A stretch of 64,000 nt of DNA, taken from positions 3,224,001 to 3,288,000 of the forward strand of contig CM060187.1 in the NCBI GenBank assembly GCA_030549335.1. Direction: 5' to 3'. Below are positions 61,832 through 64,000 of the stretch, piece by piece. A model generated the notes under the pieces. That model ran no database searches. It saw only the letters and a program-made list of their open reading frames with translations, and was not told the origin of the DNA. Both the position numbers and the translations under genes were made by a program. This stretch comes from Pontederia crassipes (lineage: Eukaryota; Streptophyta; Magnoliopsida; Commelinales; Pontederiaceae). The first letter of the stretch is position 1; every line of letters starts with the position of its first letter.

Positions 61832-62537
61832 TATCACTAGTGGTTTATTATTTATATATTATATTGTGCTAATTATGATATTTATATTCAAAGTTATTAA
61901 AAAATAGTATTTAATAAAAGAGTTATTTTCATGAACCTCCCATAAACTATCGTGATTTTTCGCATCTAACCTAAACTATCACATTTGTTTCCACATTAGT
62001 CCTTCAATCTAGTTCTATTATATTTTTCATTACTTTTAGTTTTTTCCATTTATGAAAAGACTAAATTACTCCTCCCTCCATAAAAAATATGAAATAACAA
62101 AATAAAAAATAAAAAATCATTGGAAGGATTAAAGTGGCAAACAAAAAATTTGTCATTTATGAAAAGATTAAATTATCCTCACCGATTTTTTTCTTTTTTA
62201 TTTATTATTTGATGTGTTACGGAGGGAGGTATAATTTAGTCTTTTCATAAATGGAAAAAAAATCAAAAGTAATGGAAATGTAACAGAAGTAGACAGAAGG
62301 GTTAAAGTAAAAAAACGTGATAGTTTGGGATTAGATGCGAAAAAATTGTGACAATTTATGGGAGGTTCATGAAAATAATTCTTTTATTAGATACTATTTT
62401 TTAATAATTTTGAATATAAATATCATAATTAGCATAATATAATATATAAATAATAAACCACTAGTGATATAATCATAATTTGGGGTTAGATGTGAAAAAT
62501 TACGATAGTTTATGAGAGGTTTATGGAAATAACTCTT
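61832..62537. mobile_element. Fold-back MITE with inverted duplication of flanking DNA
   Basis: The left arm 61832-62090 and right arm 62215-62470 are reverse complements with few differences. The arms include both MITE sequence (GTTATTTTCATGAACCTCCC) and the neighbouring segment DNA (TATCACTAGTGGTTTATTAT). A further inverted copy of the MITE end (GTTTATGAGAGGTTTATGG) follows to 62537. Segment A lacks the insertion. Transcribed, it would form a hairpin of about 250 bp. Confidence 0.8.
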
Positions 62538-62995
62538 AATAATCGAATCGGTCGGACCGCAAGGTCTGCGACCTAGTTAATCTTCCGATTCGATCTCCAA
62601 TTCGGTTATAAAAACATCGATAATAAGAGTGATTTCTATACGATTTTTAAAATCCCATTCCACGTTTGGTTATATTTTCGAAATATTTTTTTCCTCTGAC
62701 ATTTATTCTCTAATCAAATAGCGCCTAACTGTTTTGTTATCTAATAAAATCATGGGAAATAAAACAAATATCCTATTAGAGAGAGTTGATGTTTATATCA
62801 TAATAATAATAAAAATATTAATATAATAAGATATAATTAAATAAAAATAAATATAATTGAAAAAGTTGAAAATTGACAGTTTTATGTTTTTTAAATGGTT
62901 TCATATATAGTTTTTAAAGTTTGACTGAATTATTACTATTCTATTATATTTTTTTACCATATTATAGTAATATCCTCATCTTTTAGGCCGCGTTT

Positions 62996-63250
62996 GGTTG
63001 CAGAAAAGTTGGCGAATAAATCCTTACTATGGTGAATATCACCAAATGGAGTCTAGATTAGAAATATGATCCGACAATACATTCACGACATTCAAAGCGT
63101 GGTTAATCTTATTAGGGGCAAATTTTGTACGTTATCATATTCGTCTAAGGTGACGAAATAGAAATTATTCTCCATTTAACGCGATGGCACGTATGTACGT
63201 AGAGAATAAAAACAACTTATTCCATCGGTCTTATCTCACAACCAAACGCT
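62996..63250. mobile_element. Tourist-like MITE in segment B
   Basis: Counterpart of 23268-23518. The left end is GGCCGCGTTTGGTTG after TTA; the right end (CAACCAAACGC) has lost its last bases. There is no coding content. Confidence 0.7.
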
Positions 63251-63534
63251 AATATATATTTTTTCAATCACATGTTTTTTTATTATTTATCCATACATTA
63301 TTATATTACTATTATAATAATAAATATCAACTATTTTTGAATATTTAAAATATGAAATATTATATTGTCAAAATGCAATAAGATTTAAAGGGCTCGTTTG
63401 GTACACGTAGCATTGTTTTGATTTTTCTAACCAAATACTCATTTTTTGAGTTTGTGAGCCCGACATAATAATTACAAAAAAAACAAAAAATGAACAGATT
63501 TATGTTCCTGGAGCTGAAGAAGTGTTCCTATTGG

Positions 63535-63965
63535 ATAATTATTATATTATTATTTATTTGATTAAATATTTTAAATATTATTAATACTATAATTTTAAAT
63601 ATTATAGTAAATCTAAATATCCAAATATAATATATTTTTTTATTAAAATAATTGAACATTTTTATTATAAAATAATTTAGAATTATTAGAACGTAAACTT
63701 TTAATTACTTATATTTAATAATTTATTTAATAAGATGACTAATTATATTAATAAATAACTAAATTATATATACTTATATTACATAATAATTAAAAAATGA
63801 ATGAAAAAAAGATCAAAAGTTGCGACGGAAAAAGACATAAAGAAGAAGAAAAAAAGTTAAGACATTGAATATTCTGACCAAAAGTCACGTGATGAAAACT
63901 TTTTAAAGTTTTCGTCATATAAGGTGTTTGGAAACTTTTCGTGATGTTCTCGTTCAAACGCAGCC
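63535..63965. mobile_element. Truncated third member of the GGCTG-ended MITE family
   Basis: The right end CAAACGCAGCC (63955-63965) and the CACGTGA block before it match the elements ending at 59454 and starting at 45524. The left side begins inside the family's AT-rich interior, so the start is missing. Confidence 0.65.
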
Positions 63966-64000
63966 ATTGAATTTTGTACATTAGAATTCAGTTAAGACAT

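Larger units (their letters stand above)
60849..63457. repeat. Duplicated segment, copy B, second part
   Basis: It matches about 21200-23772 in order: the tandem duplication (60943-61266), the AAC/AAT microsatellite (61507-61614), AT-rich DNA and the small MITE (about 62996-63250). Differences are a fold-back insertion (61832-62537) here and the (TAA)n expansion there. Confidence 0.88.

Overview
This is plant nuclear DNA. It holds plant-type Ty3/gypsy and Ty1/copia retroelements primed by tRNA-Met, CACTA and PIF/Harbinger DNA transposons, MITEs, GT-AG split gene remnants and a plant A-type P450. The very GC-rich intronless P450 in AT-rich, repeat-packed DNA suggests a monocot with a large genome; that is inference. 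Only one gene looks intact: a CYP89A-like cytochrome P450 at 29701-31254 (+).

Layout. 1-10080: a minus-strand chromovirus-type Ty3/gypsy element (3' LTR cut by the window edge, gag-pol with stops and frameshifts, PBS, 5' LTR), inserted in a decayed Ty1/copia pol (10081-12800, +). 13953-14221: a small Tourist-like MITE. 14313-16545: an LTR-like copy of a TGTAAC...GTTACA family. 16546-20937: AT-rich, GC-rich and repetitive DNA with no recognised gene. 20938-23772: copy A of a duplicated segment. 23783-24443: a MITE. 24967-28970: a second LTR of the TGTAAC family, with its own target duplication and a CACTA element (25539-27233) inside it. 28971-31324: the P450 with its TATA box and poly(A) signal. 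32679-37531: a complete but dead Ty1/copia element with 223-bp LTRs.

37682-52270 (-): the remains of a gene for an ALKBH8-type tRNA wobble-uridine hydroxylase (RRM plus AlkB dioxygenase). It is recognisable exon by exon but broken by three DNA elements: a 7.3-kb PIF/Harbinger element in its last intron, a 0.67-kb MITE-like element in exon 5, and a 4.5-kb CACTA element with a perfect AAT target duplication in exon 1. It also has a stop codon in the RRM and an Arg in place of the first iron-binding His. The CACTA element carries the captured 3' end of a cyclin-L (CYCL1) gene. The Harbinger element's transposase has a stop codon and lacks its second catalytic Asp.

52479-55303: a solo LTR of another family. 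55328-63457: copy B of the duplicated segment, split by an LTR element (55640-60848, target duplication ATATG) that has lost its whole interior, so that two LTRs sit directly head to tail; a MITE lies in one of them. Copy B also holds a fold-back inverted duplication (61832-62537). The window ends in a third member of the MITE family seen in the ALKBH8 gene and the fused LTR.

The genes do not form a pathway. The main story is nested transposition: one host gene destroyed in layers, gene fragments captured and duplicated, and LTRs carrying fast-changing arrays of palindromes (GGTCGACC or GGCACGGCCGTGCC) at the same place.
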